A DNA stretch of 64,000 nt from Streptococcus parasanguinis (GCA_905188195.1 CAJJKY010000003.1:90756-154755); one strand, 5' to 3'. Numbered from the stretch's first letter, positions 42,773 through 52,700 are shown. Numbers and translations: made by a program. Notes: generated from the letters alone by a model not told the origin.

Positions 42773-45187
42773 TTATATAATTATATCCACAGTCATGTTT
42801 TCACTAGTCACAATTACTTGTGCATTTTGTTTGAATTTTCGGACAATTGCCAACGCCCTTCCGTTAAAAGTTGATGTTCTATCAGTATTATATTTTTCCA
42901 AAGGTTTAGGATCTCCCGTCCCAAAACCAAGTAATTCTGCTCCCACAACATGAATACACAAGTCCATTTTCATATGAGTAATGAGATTATTAGAGTTATC
43001 TTCTATCGAATACGAAATATAGGTTAAATCACCATTCTCCTCAATCCTCCCCTGTAAATGAGCGGTTGTTTCATCCGCCGTCATTATAATATCTTCGCTA
43101 ATCATATGACCATCTTTAAAGTTCACCGCCTTTAAACAACCTTTTTGATACATTATTTCAAATTTAGTTAAATAGTCTAGTTCTTCTGATGTAGATTTTT
43201 TTTCTATTAACTGATCATTTAAATATAGAGCAACCTCATCACCTGGAGCATATACTTCTACAACAATGGGATGTCCTTCAAAACCTGGCCAAGTCCATGA
43301 TCGAAGAGAATCTGATAAAACCCACGGTGTTTTAATTAACTTTTTTCCATAGTGTTCGGGTTTTTGAACTGCAATATAAGGTTTTTCACGTAAACCAAAT
43401 ACGATTTCACGGTAATAAGAAAGTGGGCGTCGAACGCCAGTTATATCAATATCTCCACAATAAGCTAGCTGACAAGGAAATTGTGCGCCAAATCCTCCCT
43501 CACCCCAACTATAAGCAGGTACTCCTACTCCAGCTTCTCCAATATAGTCCCAACCTGTCCAAGTGAAATCTCCAATAACACTAGCTAATTTCTTAACCAA
43601 GGACCAATTACGTGCGATTTCAGGAGGGGAAGTCTCACTTCCTACAATAACTCTATTAGGATGTTCTTTGGCATCTAATTCGTAGCGATCTGACATATAA
43701 TTATAGCCAGCTATATCTGTCGAAGCTGTTGCCAAATCCAGTCGCTGACTTATCAAGGGATGCACAACAATTTTATCCATATTGGTATCCATTAAAGTCA
43801 TAAAATCGTTTACATTTCCTGTTAAATCTGATTGATCAACTTGGTTTTGTTTCTGGATATCTTCAACAATCTGCGGAATCACATCCCCAGCCGCAAAAAC
43901 GCCATTTATACTCGCTAAAGTCGGTCGAGTTTGATCAATATCTTTAATATGATCATGAATCATTTTGGCTATGCGACTCCCATGTTTAGTTCCAATTTCA
44001 GGAATCTCGTTTCCAATGGAGTACAAGATAACACTAGGATGGTTGAAATCTGTTTCAACCATCGCAGATACGTCATTCTTCCACGACTCTTCAAAAAATA
44101 GACTGTAATCGAAATCTCCTTTAAAACGTGTCCAGCTATCAAATGTTTCGTCCATTACATACATTCCCAACTCATCACAAACTCTTAGCAAAGCTGGAGC
44201 AGCTGGATTATGAGCCATACGAATAGCATTAAACCCTGCTTCTTTTAAGATACGTACTTGACGATAGTGGGCAACTTGATAAGTCGCAGCACCTATCAAA
44301 CCGCTATCATGATGTATACAAGCTCCTCTAAGTTTTGTCTGTTGCCCATTAATTCGTAGCCCACGTTTACTATCTACAGAAATAGTCCGAATTCCAAATT
44401 CTTGGGTATCAGTATCACATAAGTCTCCCTCTTGATATAGTTCAACAATCATACGATACATGGTAGGAGACTCAGCAGACCACGCTTGAATCTTATCCAA
44501 TGAGAGGATTGTTTTAAATTCATTTTTCTCCCCTGCTTTTAAATAATAGGGGCGCTGATCCACTAGAAAAATTTTCCCGTCCTTATCACATACCATTAAT
44601 TTTAAATCAAATTGAATTCCTTTGCATTTCCGATTCTCAATAGGAACAGATACTTCAATACTTGCAAAATCATTTTCTAACTCTACTGTTCTAATTTTAC
44701 TACCAGTGGCTGATACATGAAGTAAATCACTACTCAATAAATAAACATCTCGATAAAGACCACCTCCTGAGTACCACCGACTATTACTCATCGCACCATT
44801 TCGAACTTGAACACGAATCTCATTTTCTCCAAAATGAAGAAAATCTTTCATATTTACATAGAAAGTAGTGTAGCCATTATGATGTTTTCCCGCTAGCTGT
44901 CCATTTACATAGACAAACGTATTCATATAGGAGCCTTCAAACTTTAATATATTCTCCCTATATAAATCTTCCTCTTCTGCAATAAATGTTTTCACATAAA
45001 CATAATTTTTTCCATCTCTAAAACCTGTATTGTTTCCATTTCTACTTTCAGCGTATGGTGTTTCACTAATCATTGCATCATGAGGAAGGGTTACTTTTTG
45101 AGCTTGTTCAGGTATATTCCAAACTAGTGAAAATGAATTTTCATCATACCAAAAAAGCCAATCGTCGTTGAATAGTTCTTGCTTCAT
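42773..45187 (-). CDS. Glycoside hydrolase family 2 (beta-galactosidase/beta-glucuronidase type)
   Basis: An 804-residue GH2 enzyme. The sugar-binding N-terminal domain is followed by an immunoglobulin-like domain and the TIM barrel, which opens with LRGACIHHDSGLIG. The acid/base Glu is in YSIGNEIPE (about 391), and the nucleophile Glu in VIVGSETSP (about 520). The C-terminal DUF4982-like region begins near 615. There is no signal peptide, so it acts inside the cell on imported glycosides. Specificity for galactoside, glucuronide or another beta-linked sugar is not clear. It is second in the operon after the GPH transporter. Confidence 0.88.
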   Translation of the reverse strand: MKQELFNDDWLFWYDENSFSLVWNIPEQAQKVTLPHDAMISETPYAESRNGNNTGFRDGKNYVYVKTFIAEEEDLYRENILKFEGSYMNTFVYVNGQLAGKHHNGYTTFYVNMKDFLHFGENEIRVQVRNGAMSNSRWYSGGGLYRDVYLLSSDLLHVSATGSKIRTVELENDFASIEVSVPIENRKCKGIQFDLKLMVCDKDGKIFLVDQRPYYLKAGEKNEFKTILSLDKIQAWSAESPTMYRMIVELYQEGDLCDTDTQEFGIRTISVDSKRGLRINGQQTKLRGACIHHDSGLIGAATYQVAHYRQVRILKEAGFNAIRMAHNPAAPALLRVCDELGMYVMDETFDSWTRFKGDFDYSLFFEESWKNDVSAMVETDFNHPSVILYSIGNEIPEIGTKHGSRIAKMIHDHIKDIDQTRPTLASINGVFAAGDVIPQIVEDIQKQNQVDQSDLTGNVNDFMTLMDTNMDKIVVHPLISQRLDLATASTDIAGYNYMSDRYELDAKEHPNRVIVGSETSPPEIARNWSLVKKLASVIGDFTWTGWDYIGEAGVGVPAYSWGEGGFGAQFPCQLAYCGDIDITGVRRPLSYYREIVFGLREKPYIAVQKPEHYGKKLIKTPWVLSDSLRSWTWPGFEGHPIVVEVYAPGDEVALYLNDQLIEKKSTSEELDYLTKFEIMYQKGCLKAVNFKDGHMISEDIIMTADETTAHLQGRIEENGDLTYISYSIEDNSNNLITHMKMDLCIHVVGAELLGFGTGDPKPLEKYNTDRTSTFNGRALAIVRKFKQNAQVIVTSENMTVDIII

Positions 45188-45235
45188 TACTTCTCCTTAT
45201 TTCCCTAACGCTTTTTATTATCGGTAACTATCTAA

Positions 45236-45268
45236 AACGACACATTGAAAAAAACAAATGTGCCGTTA
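45236..45268 (-). promoter_or_regulatory. Intercistronic hairpin between the transporter and GH2 genes
   Basis: AACGGCACATT and AATGTGTCGTT pair around a T-rich loop. There is no proper T run, so it is an attenuator or stability element at best. Confidence 0.4.
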
Positions 45269-45326
45269 TCACTTTCTCATCTTTCTTATCTATAAAAGAT
45301 TGTAAAATATATTATTATTGATCATC

Positions 45327-46709
45327 CTATTCATGATTATCTTCAGAATGATCTCGAATCATTGATTTCATGACCTCAATATCCTCACGATGTTTATCAA
45401 CAGGATTAATACGGAGACAGAGGAGCATAATAGCACCTGTAATGATTGGAGCTCCAAACCTCATAAAGTTAAGAACAAATAGAGTTGCACCATTTTGTTT
45501 TCCAACTGCCCCCGCTACATAACCTACCAAACCAAGTAGTAACAATGGTAGAGAATTAGAAACGGTATTCCCGCATTTCTGCGCAAATCCTTTGATTGAA
45601 GAAATCACACCATTTGCTGAGATCCCTTCTGTAAATTGGATGTAATCAATTGCATCATTGACCAAAACATTGACAAGAGCATTTTGCATTGAAGCAAGTG
45701 CTGTCGCAATAAAGGTCATAACAAGTAGAAATGTAAAGTTCGTTTTTCCAAAGAAGAACAAAATGAAATAACAAATTGAAGATCCTACAACAGATACTTG
45801 TAGTGCTCGTTGTGCTGATTTAAAGATCCGCAAGAAGATCCCCATAAGTAAAACCATTGAAACTAAAGCACCTAGAGATACTGCAAGCATATAAGTCGAA
45901 ATTAAATCTGGGCGTGCAATGTAATACATAACATAATAAACAGATGTAGCAAACATTAGTCCATAACCCAAAGAGGCCATTATCCATACTACAATATACG
46001 GAGACAACTCTTTATGTTTTAAAATTCGTTTCAAATCCTGTGTCAACGGACGCTCAGGAAGTGGTTCAATATACTTTTCCTTCCCAGTTACAAACAATCC
46101 CCAGAATGATACACAAGAAAGAAGTCCCAGTATTATCATTAAAGGAATCCATCCATTTTGAGTGCCGAACCACTTACCAAGAACCTGCTCTATATCTCGT
46201 CCGTAAGAAGAACCAATGGTAAACATAAGCGCCGTACACCCTGCTCCATATGTGATAATCTTATTACGAATAGCGTCACTTTTTACGTGTGCTGGAAGGA
46301 CAGACATTTGAGGCATGGTGTACATAGTAACTGTCATACCATACCCAATATACATTGCCAAATAATACCAAAAATTCCCGCTACCAAGATTCGGATTAAA
46401 CCAAAGTAAAGTTGAAAAAAGTGTCAATAGAATTGGTGCAACCAAGAAGTACGGACGATAGCGCCCCCATTTCGTTTTGGTTCGGTCTGCAATAACTCCC
46501 ATCATGGGATCATTAATTGCATCCCATAATGTTGCTATAAACATTAAAAGGGAAACAGAGGTTGCAGCTAGTCCTACTGTATCTGTCAAATAGACACTAA
46601 GATAACTTGATAAGATTGCTGCAATCATCATTGCAGTTCCACTAACTGAGGTTGCATGGAAAAAAGCAAATTTTTTATCCATCATTTCTTCTGGTTGTTT
46701 ATAATCCAT
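45327..46709 (-). CDS. GPH family sugar:cation symporter
   Basis: A 460-residue MFS-like transporter of the glycoside-pentoside-hexuronide family. Twelve hydrophobic segments are visible. The family motif DAINDPMMGVIADRTKTKWGR follows TM2, and the N-terminus has the usual short polar stretch. These symporters import oligosaccharides and glycosides. It is the first gene of the leftward arm and the only sugar transporter in the 40-61 kb region, so it is the likely entry route for the rhamnose-containing substrate. SD AAGGAGA; promoter with an operator upstream. Confidence 0.88.
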   Translation of the reverse strand: MDYKQPEEMMDKKFAFFHATSVSGTAMMIAAILSSYLSVYLTDTVGLAATSVSLLMFIATLWDAINDPMMGVIADRTKTKWGRYRPYFLVAPILLTLFSTLLWFNPNLGSGNFWYYLAMYIGYGMTVTMYTMPQMSVLPAHVKSDAIRNKIITYGAGCTALMFTIGSSYGRDIEQVLGKWFGTQNGWIPLMIILGLLSCVSFWGLFVTGKEKYIEPLPERPLTQDLKRILKHKELSPYIVVWIMASLGYGLMFATSVYYVMYYIARPDLISTYMLAVSLGALVSMVLLMGIFLRIFKSAQRALQVSVVGSSICYFILFFFGKTNFTFLLVMTFIATALASMQNALVNVLVNDAIDYIQFTEGISANGVISSIKGFAQKCGNTVSNSLPLLLLGLVGYVAGAVGKQNGATLFVLNFMRFGAPIITGAIMLLCLRINPVDKHREDIEVMKSMIRDHSEDNHE

Positions 46710-46752
46710 CAGAATATCTCCTTTTCATAATTGTATTGGATGTTATGAATAC

Positions 46753-46781
46753 AGTATATCAGGCCAATATCAATACAACTA
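46753..46781 (-). promoter_or_regulatory. Promoter of the GPH transporter operon
   Basis: On the minus strand TAGTTG (46781-46776), a 17-bp spacer and TATACT (46758-46753). The -35 is poor, as expected for an activator-dependent promoter. Confidence 0.7.
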
Positions 46782-46801
46782 TATCTTAAAATCACTAAAA
46801 G

Positions 46802-46824
46802 TATGTTCATTTCTTAGATGTTCA
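46802..46824 (-). promoter_or_regulatory. Candidate AraC-regulator operator, copy 1
   Basis: The minus strand reads TGAACATCTAAGAAATGAAC followed by ATA. It ends exactly 20 nt before the -35 box. It matches the copy at 48068-48089 except for one substitution and one inserted base. Confidence 0.75.
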
Positions 46825-46976
46825 CAATTATTTGAATGATCGATAAAAAATTTAATTCCCTCGTAAAACCCACCAAAACAAGTTGTTTAGTTATTATTTA
46901 TTACACCCTTTAATAGTTGCTACCACTTAATAATGGCCAAACTATAGGAGTATTCTATTCAAAATAATGAAACATA

Positions 46977-47024
46977 CAAAAAATACTGGATAGAATTTTT
47001 TTTATAAAAATCTATCCAGTATTT
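46977..47024 (-). terminator. Terminator after the AraC regulator gene
   Basis: AAATACTGGATAGA pairs with TCTATCCAGTATTT, and a T run follows on the minus strand. Confidence 0.85.
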
Positions 47025-47026
47025 GG

Positions 47027-48031
47027 TTACTCCATATTTTTTCCTATTTGTTTCCGATATTCCGAGGGAGATATTCCTAAAAATTTTCGAAAAATCTTAT
47101 AGAAATAGGATGGATTCTCATATCCAACTTTCAATGAAATCTGCTCAATTGAAGCATTCGTATGTCTAAGGTACTCTGCTGCTACATTAATTCGTTGAAT
47201 ATGAATTAATTTGATAAATGATTTTCCCGTCTGTTTTTTTAGGTAGGTCGATAAATAATTTGGATTAAATCCAAAATATTCTCCCATTTCTTCTAAAGTA
47301 ATAGAAGCATAATTCTTTTCTATATAGAGCATGAAAGATAACAAATTTGACTCTGTTTTTTTGGAGCTTTCTACAGAATTTGATCTACTAGAAATTCTCA
47401 GTAACTTAGCAAATAGGATTAAGAGCTCATAACGAATAATGTCGTTTGATTGTTTATCACCCTTTTTATAATATTCATAGATAATATTAGAAATAGTATT
47501 AATTAAACCATCACCTTCTTCAGTCCGAAAAACCGTATAAATTCCATTACTTTCTTTTTCTGTTGGAGTAAAAAAAAGTAACTCAGACAGATAACTATTG
47601 CTTCCATTTCTATGCAAGAAATCTAAATCATTCAACGTGAATGCTGTTGATTTTAAGGCAATGTTTAGAGCCACATCATCTGAACTACTTTTTAAATTTT
47701 TATGAACCGTGTTTGGTCCTACAATAAAAATATCTCCCTCATGCAAATCCAATTGTTCATCTTCAATCATGATAGATAAATCACCCTTCAGCGGAAAGAT
47801 CATTTCAACATAGTTGTGGAAATGATAAGGGACAAAAGAATTTACTGGATTGACAGAAAGTGCAATAGGTTGCAAATTGATTTCAAGAGAATCATCTAGG
47901 TTTTGGAAAAATTCATAGACTGGCTCTCCATTAAAATACTTAGCAGGAACCGGTCGCATAGTTGATTCAATCTCCTTCCACTCTCTTTGTTCTCTCTTAT
48001 TGATGAGTAAATCTAAAATAAATGAATCCAT
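47027..48031 (-). CDS. AraC family regulator with cupin sensor domain
   Basis: A 334-residue regulator. An N-terminal cupin-like domain (about 65-160) includes PYHFHNYVEMIF and GDIFIVGPNTVHKN. The C-terminal AraC DNA-binding domain (about 235-330) contains two HTH units and the signature SLKVGYENPSYFYKIFRKFLGISPSEYR. It sits between two divergent catabolic arms whose promoters carry the same 22-23 bp motif in the same position, so it most likely activates both in response to a sugar. Its own start lies 37 bp from the second motif copy, allowing autoregulation. Confidence 0.9.
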   Translation of the reverse strand: MDSFILDLLINKREQREWKEIESTMRPVPAKYFNGEPVYEFFQNLDDSLEINLQPIALSVNPVNSFVPYHFHNYVEMIFPLKGDLSIMIEDEQLDLHEGDIFIVGPNTVHKNLKSSSDDVALNIALKSTAFTLNDLDFLHRNGSNSYLSELLFFTPTEKESNGIYTVFRTEEGDGLINTISNIIYEYYKKGDKQSNDIIRYELLILFAKLLRISSRSNSVESSKKTESNLLSFMLYIEKNYASITLEEMGEYFGFNPNYLSTYLKKQTGKSFIKLIHIQRINVAAEYLRHTNASIEQISLKVGYENPSYFYKIFRKFLGISPSEYRKQIGKNME

Positions 48032-48067
48032 ACTTACCTTCTTTCTTTTTCCATTATACCTTATTTT

Positions 48068-48089
48068 TGAAATCTAGGAAATGAACATA
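48068..48089 (+). promoter_or_regulatory. Candidate AraC-regulator operator, copy 2
   Basis: The plus strand reads TGAAATCTAGGAAATGAACA followed by TA. It ends exactly 20 nt before the -35 of the GH3 promoter, the same geometry as copy 1. Confidence 0.75.
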
Positions 48090-48109
48090 TATGTGACCTT
48101 TTTTAACGA

Positions 48110-48138
48110 TAGTTTTTCCCATTTTTCTAGACTAGAAT
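48110..48138 (+). promoter_or_regulatory. Promoter of the GH3-GH78-pgmB-GH43 run
   Basis: TAGTTT (48110-48115), a 17-bp spacer and TAGAAT (48133-48138). The layout mirrors the GPH promoter. Confidence 0.7.
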
Positions 48139-48169
48139 AAAGATAGAAAAAATACCGAGGAGAAATCGA

Positions 48170-49864
48170 ATGCTCAATCTTACACAAAAACCTTACTTAT
48201 TAACTACTAAACAAGCTGAAAGTATCCATAAACTCGTCTCTGAAATGACAACAGAAGAAAAAATCGGCCAACTCTTTTTTGTTATTGGACAAGATGAAGA
48301 GCGCGTCTCTCTGGATGACTTTATTGACACCTATAAACCAGGTGGGCTCATGTTCCGACCAGAACCAGCGGCCCAAATCAGTCGACAAATTCAACAAATT
48401 CAACATCATAGTAAATACCCGCTTTTCTTTTCAGCTAACCTTGAATCTGGGGGAAATGGAATCATCAGTGAGGGGACTTGGCTAGGAAATCCTCTACAAA
48501 TGGCTGCGACGAATGATCCTCAAGCAGCCTTTGAACTGGGAAATATTGCAGGATATGAGGCCAATCAGGTCGGTTGCAACATGTCCTTCTCCCCTATTGT
48601 AGATATTGATTTGAACTTTAAAAATCCTATCACAAATACACGAACCTTCGGATCAGATCCTGATCGCGTCCTCCGTATGGCAAAAGCTCAAATCCAAGGC
48701 CTGGAAGCAAACGGAATTACTCCTGTAATAAAACACTTCCCAGGGGATGGCGTTGATGAGCGTGACCAACATTTACTCTCCAGCATTAATAGCCTATCAG
48801 CAGAAGATTGGTCTAGCAGTTATGGCCAAATATACAAAAGCTTGATTGATCAAGGAACACCTTGTGTCATGATTGGGCATATCTACCAACCAGCTTGGGA
48901 ACGTAAGCTAAACCCCGAAATCAAAGATAAGGACTTACGCCCCGCCTCAGCCTCTAAACTCCTCATTGACGGCCTCCTTCGAACAGAACTTGGTTTCAAT
49001 GGATTGGCCATTACTGATGCAACCGCTATGGTGGGCTATAATGTCATTCTCCCACGTAAGGAACTTCTACCTGCAACCATTAATGCCGGAATCGATATGA
49101 TTCTCTTCAACAAAAACATTGATGAAGATTATGCTATCATGACAGAAGCTGTTAGCAGTGGACTTGTTTCAATCGATCGTCTTAATCAGGCTGTGACCCG
49201 AATATTAGCAACCAAACTCTCTCAAGGTTTGATGAACGAAGCGGGACAATTTATTGGACAAATTCCTGAAAAACCAATCCTAAAAACTAGTGAGCACTTA
49301 GAAATAGCTGCTAAGATTGCCAAACACTCTGTCACTCTCGTTAAAGATCGTGATCAACTCCTTCCTCTCTCTCCCCAAAAAACACCCCGTGTTCGTCTAG
49401 TTGTCCTAGGTGATTCTGATGAAGGGGGCTTTAAAGAAGGGGGTAAAGTAACAGATCTCTTTAAAAATGGCTTAGATCAGTTAGGGTTCGAAGTATCCCC
49501 CTATCAGATGGACTTCCATGAAATGTTCGAAGAAGGAACAACGGATTTAGAAGAAAAATTTGACCTTGCTTTTTACGTAGCAAATGTTGAAACAGCCAGC
49601 AACCAAACGACTACTCGTCTTAACTGGATCCAGCTCATGGCAGCCAATGCTCCTTGGTTTGCTCCATCTATTCCGACTGTATTTGTTTCAACGGCAAACC
49701 CTTATCACCTCTTTGATGTTCCTTATATTTCAACCTTTATCAACGCCTATACAGGAACACCTGCTACTGTAGATGCTGTCTTAAAAAAAGTGACTGGCCA
49801 AGAAAATTTTACAGGCATCAATCCTATTGATCCCTTCTGTGGCGATTTCGTAGCTACCTTATAA
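48170..49864 (+). CDS. GH3 family beta-glycosidase or retaining beta-glycoside phosphorylase (NagZ/Nag3-like)
   Basis: A 564-residue GH3 enzyme without signal peptide. The TIM barrel (about 15-350) has the NagZ-type segment IKHFPGDG (187-194) followed by D199-Q200-H201, equivalent to the Asp-x-His dyad whose His is acid/base in this subfamily. The nucleophile is Asp283 in AITDATAM. A C-terminal alpha/beta domain begins near 380. In Cellulomonas Nag3 this His dyad accompanies retaining phosphorolysis yielding beta-sugar-1-phosphate. A beta-phosphoglucomutase gene two places downstream would accept the glucose product. Hydrolytic beta-N-acetylglucosaminidase activity is the alternative. SD GAGGAG. 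Confidence 0.87.
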   Translation: MLNLTQKPYLLTTKQAESIHKLVSEMTTEEKIGQLFFVIGQDEERVSLDDFIDTYKPGGLMFRPEPAAQISRQIQQIQHHSKYPLFFSANLESGGNGIISEGTWLGNPLQMAATNDPQAAFELGNIAGYEANQVGCNMSFSPIVDIDLNFKNPITNTRTFGSDPDRVLRMAKAQIQGLEANGITPVIKHFPGDGVDERDQHLLSSINSLSAEDWSSSYGQIYKSLIDQGTPCVMIGHIYQPAWERKLNPEIKDKDLRPASASKLLIDGLLRTELGFNGLAITDATAMVGYNVILPRKELLPATINAGIDMILFNKNIDEDYAIMTEAVSSGLVSIDRLNQAVTRILATKLSQGLMNEAGQFIGQIPEKPILKTSEHLEIAAKIAKHSVTLVKDRDQLLPLSPQKTPRVRLVVLGDSDEGGFKEGGKVTDLFKNGLDQLGFEVSPYQMDFHEMFEEGTTDLEEKFDLAFYVANVETASNQTTTRLNWIQLMAANAPWFAPSIPTVFVSTANPYHLFDVPYISTFINAYTGTPATVDAVLKKVTGQENFTGINPIDPFCGDFVATL

Positions 49865-49894
49865 AAATGATACCTAGAAAAGGAAAGAATAACC

Positions 49895-52696
49895 ATGAAT
49901 ATTCAATCAATCCTAGTAAACCATATGACAGAGCCTCTCGGCTTCCTTTTAGAACATCTCCGCATTGAATTTACACTTGAAGCGGATCACTTTGAAGAGA
50001 TAGAAAAACAGTTGATCCTATCTGTGGCTGATCAACCGGTTTACCAAACGGAGTTTCTCCCATTTGATAATAACTTCTTTGAAGTAGATCTTGACCTCCT
50101 TCCACGCACACGCTACGATATCAAGATCACCATCCGCAAAGCCAATCAGGAATGTATTTCATCTTCCAGCTTCTTTGAAACAGGAAAAATGACGGAACCC
50201 TTCCTGGCAAAATGGATCGCAAATGAAAACAAAGAGATCCAAAACACACTTTTTAAAAAAAATATTACCATTACCAAAGAAGTTGCCAAAGCTCGTCTTT
50301 ATATGACAGCCCTTGGAGTGTATGAAACGCACATTGACCAAGAAAAGGTCGGGAATGAATTTCTTGCTCCTGGTGTAGATGCCTATGATCAATGGATTCA
50401 ACTACAAACCTATGATGTGACAGATTCCTTATCTATTGGAGAGCATGAATTATTGATTTCAACTGCTGACGGTTGGTATAAAGGTCCTTATGGTTTTATC
50501 GAAGGGATCAAAAATATCTATGGTGATCAACACCGAGCCTTGGCAGAATACCATATCCAATATGTAGATGGAAGTCACCAAATCATCTCAACTGATGAGA
50601 CCTGGTTAACAGCAGCAGGTCCAGTAACTCACTCATCTATCTATTATGGTGAAGATCGTGACGATACACTAGAACCAGAAAACTGGAAACCAGTTATTAT
50701 TTTAGAAGAAAGCTACGATATTTTAAGTGATCGTCTCAGCCTGCCTCTTATCGTCAAAGAAACACTTGCAGTTCAAGAGGTACTCCAAACTCCTGCCGGG
50801 GAAACAGTCCTTGACTTTGGTCAAAATCATGCTGGACTTTTTCGCTTCTATAACCGGACTCCAAAAGGGACCAAGATCTATCTTCAAGTTGGGGAGATTC
50901 TCCAAGAAGGGAATTTCTATCGTGAAAACTTACGATCTGCTCGCGCTGCTTTCGAATATATTTCCGATGGAGAAGAGAAATGGGTTCAACCCTCCTTCAC
51001 CTACTATGGTTACCGCTACATGAAAGTAGAAGGTTTGGATCAATTAAATCCTGAAGATTTCAAAGCAGATGTCATCTATTCTGATATGAGATCCACAGGA
51101 GAGATTGAAACGAATAATCCCAAAGTCAATCGTCTCTTCCAAAATATTATTTGGGGACAAAAAGGCAATTTCTTTGACTCTCCAACGGACTGTCCTCAAC
51201 GCGATGAACGTCTTGGTTGGACTGGGGATGCCAATGTTTTTTCAAACACAGCCTTATATAATATGGATGTCTACGCCTTCTACCGTAAGTTCTTGAAAGA
51301 CGTTGCCATTGAACAACAATTAAATGATGGCCGAGCTCCAATGTATGCTCCTTCCTTTGGTAACAAAGATGGAGGTGGTGCTATCTGGGGTGATGCAACA
51401 ACCTTCGTTCCTTGGAATGCTTATCAAGTGACAGGAGATGATAGTCTCCTCAAAGAACATTATCCGGCTATGAAGGATTGGGTAGACTGGATCACTCGAA
51501 ATACAGCCACTCCTTATCTCTGGACCAAGTGTTTCCAATTCGGAGATTGGCTTGCTCTGGACGGAGAAAATCCTGCTATGCCAACCGGGAAAACAGATGA
51601 AGACTTTATTGCTTCTATCTATTACCACTATTCTGCTCATATTGTGGCAGAAACGGCTCGATTATTAGGAAAAACTGAGGAAGCAAATAACTATGAAAAC
51701 CTGTCTCAAGCTATTAAACAGGCAATCCAAGCCGAGTACATTTCTGCTAACGGTCGTTTGACAATTGATACGCAAACAGCTTATGCATTGGCATTGGCCT
51801 TTGAATTGGTTCCAGAAAATCAATTGGAACGTGTAGCTAAAGATTTAGTCACTCGACTTGGGAAAGACGACGATCATCTCAAAACAGGCTTCGTCGGAAC
51901 TCCTTATGCCAACCAAATGCTCTCTCAGTATGGATACCATAAATTAGCTACTACAATTTTCCTTCATGAAGACTATCCGTCTTGGCTCTACGCGGTCAAT
52001 CTTGGAGCTACAACCGTTTGGGAGCGCTGGAATTCTGTTCTTCCAGATGGATCCATGAACCCTGAGGGAATGAACTCTCTTAACCACTATTCTATCGGTG
52101 CAGTTATGGAGTGGGCCTATAAATTTGTTCTCGGAATTCGAAATCCGAATCAAGGTTTCAAAGAATTTGACCTTGCTCCAGAATTTGACTATCGTTTAAA
52201 CTCTGTAACTGGGCACTATCAAAGTAGCTACGGAAAAATTGCCATTTCTTATTGCATTGAAACAGATGAGAAACATACTATTACTCTTACTGTAGATGTC
52301 CCATTTGGAAGCACTGCCCATGTCACACTGCCACGTTCAGAAGGGGTACTGGTTTCCATTAATGATTCAAGTAGATCCGGCGGTCAGTTTGATCTGACAG
52401 CTGGGCACTATGAGATTTCTTATATCCCAACTCAAGACTACGTCGAACGCTATGCTGCAAGCACGTCCGTTGCAACCATTATGGCTGATGAAGAATTAGT
52501 TGCACAGATTGATGCGATCCACCCCGTCCTTGACTTTTTCCGTAAGGATCCAGGAGCTGTCCAAGGTGGCTTAGGAAAACTCTCTCTTGCAAAATTAGAT
52601 GAAATTTTACCATTTATTACCATTCCAAAAGATAAGTTAAAAGAAATAGAGTCCTTACTCGAACAAACGATTATACTCAATCAACGAAACAAGTAA
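49895..52696 (+). CDS. Alpha-L-rhamnosidase (GH78)
   Basis: A 933-residue GH78 enzyme with no signal peptide. N-terminal beta domains (about 1-370) lead to the (alpha/alpha)6 catalytic domain. This carries the family signature DSPTDCPQRDERLGWTGDA near residue 430, with the Asp and Glu residues used in inverting hydrolysis, and later LGATTVWERWNS. A C-terminal beta domain ends near 850, and a helical extension of about 80 residues (from about 850) is not part of the usual family and is unassigned. It releases L-rhamnose from glycosides, feeding the rha genes further right. SD AAAGGAAAG. Confidence 0.92.
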   Translation: MNIQSILVNHMTEPLGFLLEHLRIEFTLEADHFEEIEKQLILSVADQPVYQTEFLPFDNNFFEVDLDLLPRTRYDIKITIRKANQECISSSSFFETGKMTEPFLAKWIANENKEIQNTLFKKNITITKEVAKARLYMTALGVYETHIDQEKVGNEFLAPGVDAYDQWIQLQTYDVTDSLSIGEHELLISTADGWYKGPYGFIEGIKNIYGDQHRALAEYHIQYVDGSHQIISTDETWLTAAGPVTHSSIYYGEDRDDTLEPENWKPVIILEESYDILSDRLSLPLIVKETLAVQEVLQTPAGETVLDFGQNHAGLFRFYNRTPKGTKIYLQVGEILQEGNFYRENLRSARAAFEYISDGEEKWVQPSFTYYGYRYMKVEGLDQLNPEDFKADVIYSDMRSTGEIETNNPKVNRLFQNIIWGQKGNFFDSPTDCPQRDERLGWTGDANVFSNTALYNMDVYAFYRKFLKDVAIEQQLNDGRAPMYAPSFGNKDGGGAIWGDATTFVPWNAYQVTGDDSLLKEHYPAMKDWVDWITRNTATPYLWTKCFQFGDWLALDGENPAMPTGKTDEDFIASIYYHYSAHIVAETARLLGKTEEANNYENLSQAIKQAIQAEYISANGRLTIDTQTAYALALAFELVPENQLERVAKDLVTRLGKDDDHLKTGFVGTPYANQMLSQYGYHKLATTIFLHEDYPSWLYAVNLGATTVWERWNSVLPDGSMNPEGMNSLNHYSIGAVMEWAYKFVLGIRNPNQGFKEFDLAPEFDYRLNSVTGHYQSSYGKIAISYCIETDEKHTITLTVDVPFGSTAHVTLPRSEGVLVSINDSSRSGGQFDLTAGHYEISYIPTQDYVERYAASTSVATIMADEELVAQIDAIHPVLDFFRKDPGAVQGGLGKLSLAKLDEILPFITIPKDKLKEIESLLEQTIILNQRNK

Positions 52697-52700
52697 AAAA

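Larger units (their letters stand above)
46710..47026. other. Intergenic region between the GPH operon and the AraC regulator
   Basis: It holds the GPH promoter, the candidate operator and the terminator of the regulator gene. The middle (about 46830-46975) shows no gene or recognised element. Confidence 0.6.

Noticed and set aside
42773..45187. Calling the GH2 enzyme lacZ or uidA
   Set aside because: The family is clear but no residue pattern I can see separates galactosidase from glucuronidase specificity.
45236..45268. Hairpin between transporter and GH2 as a true terminator
   Set aside because: It lacks a proper T run on the minus strand, and the operon genes downstream have no other promoter I can identify.
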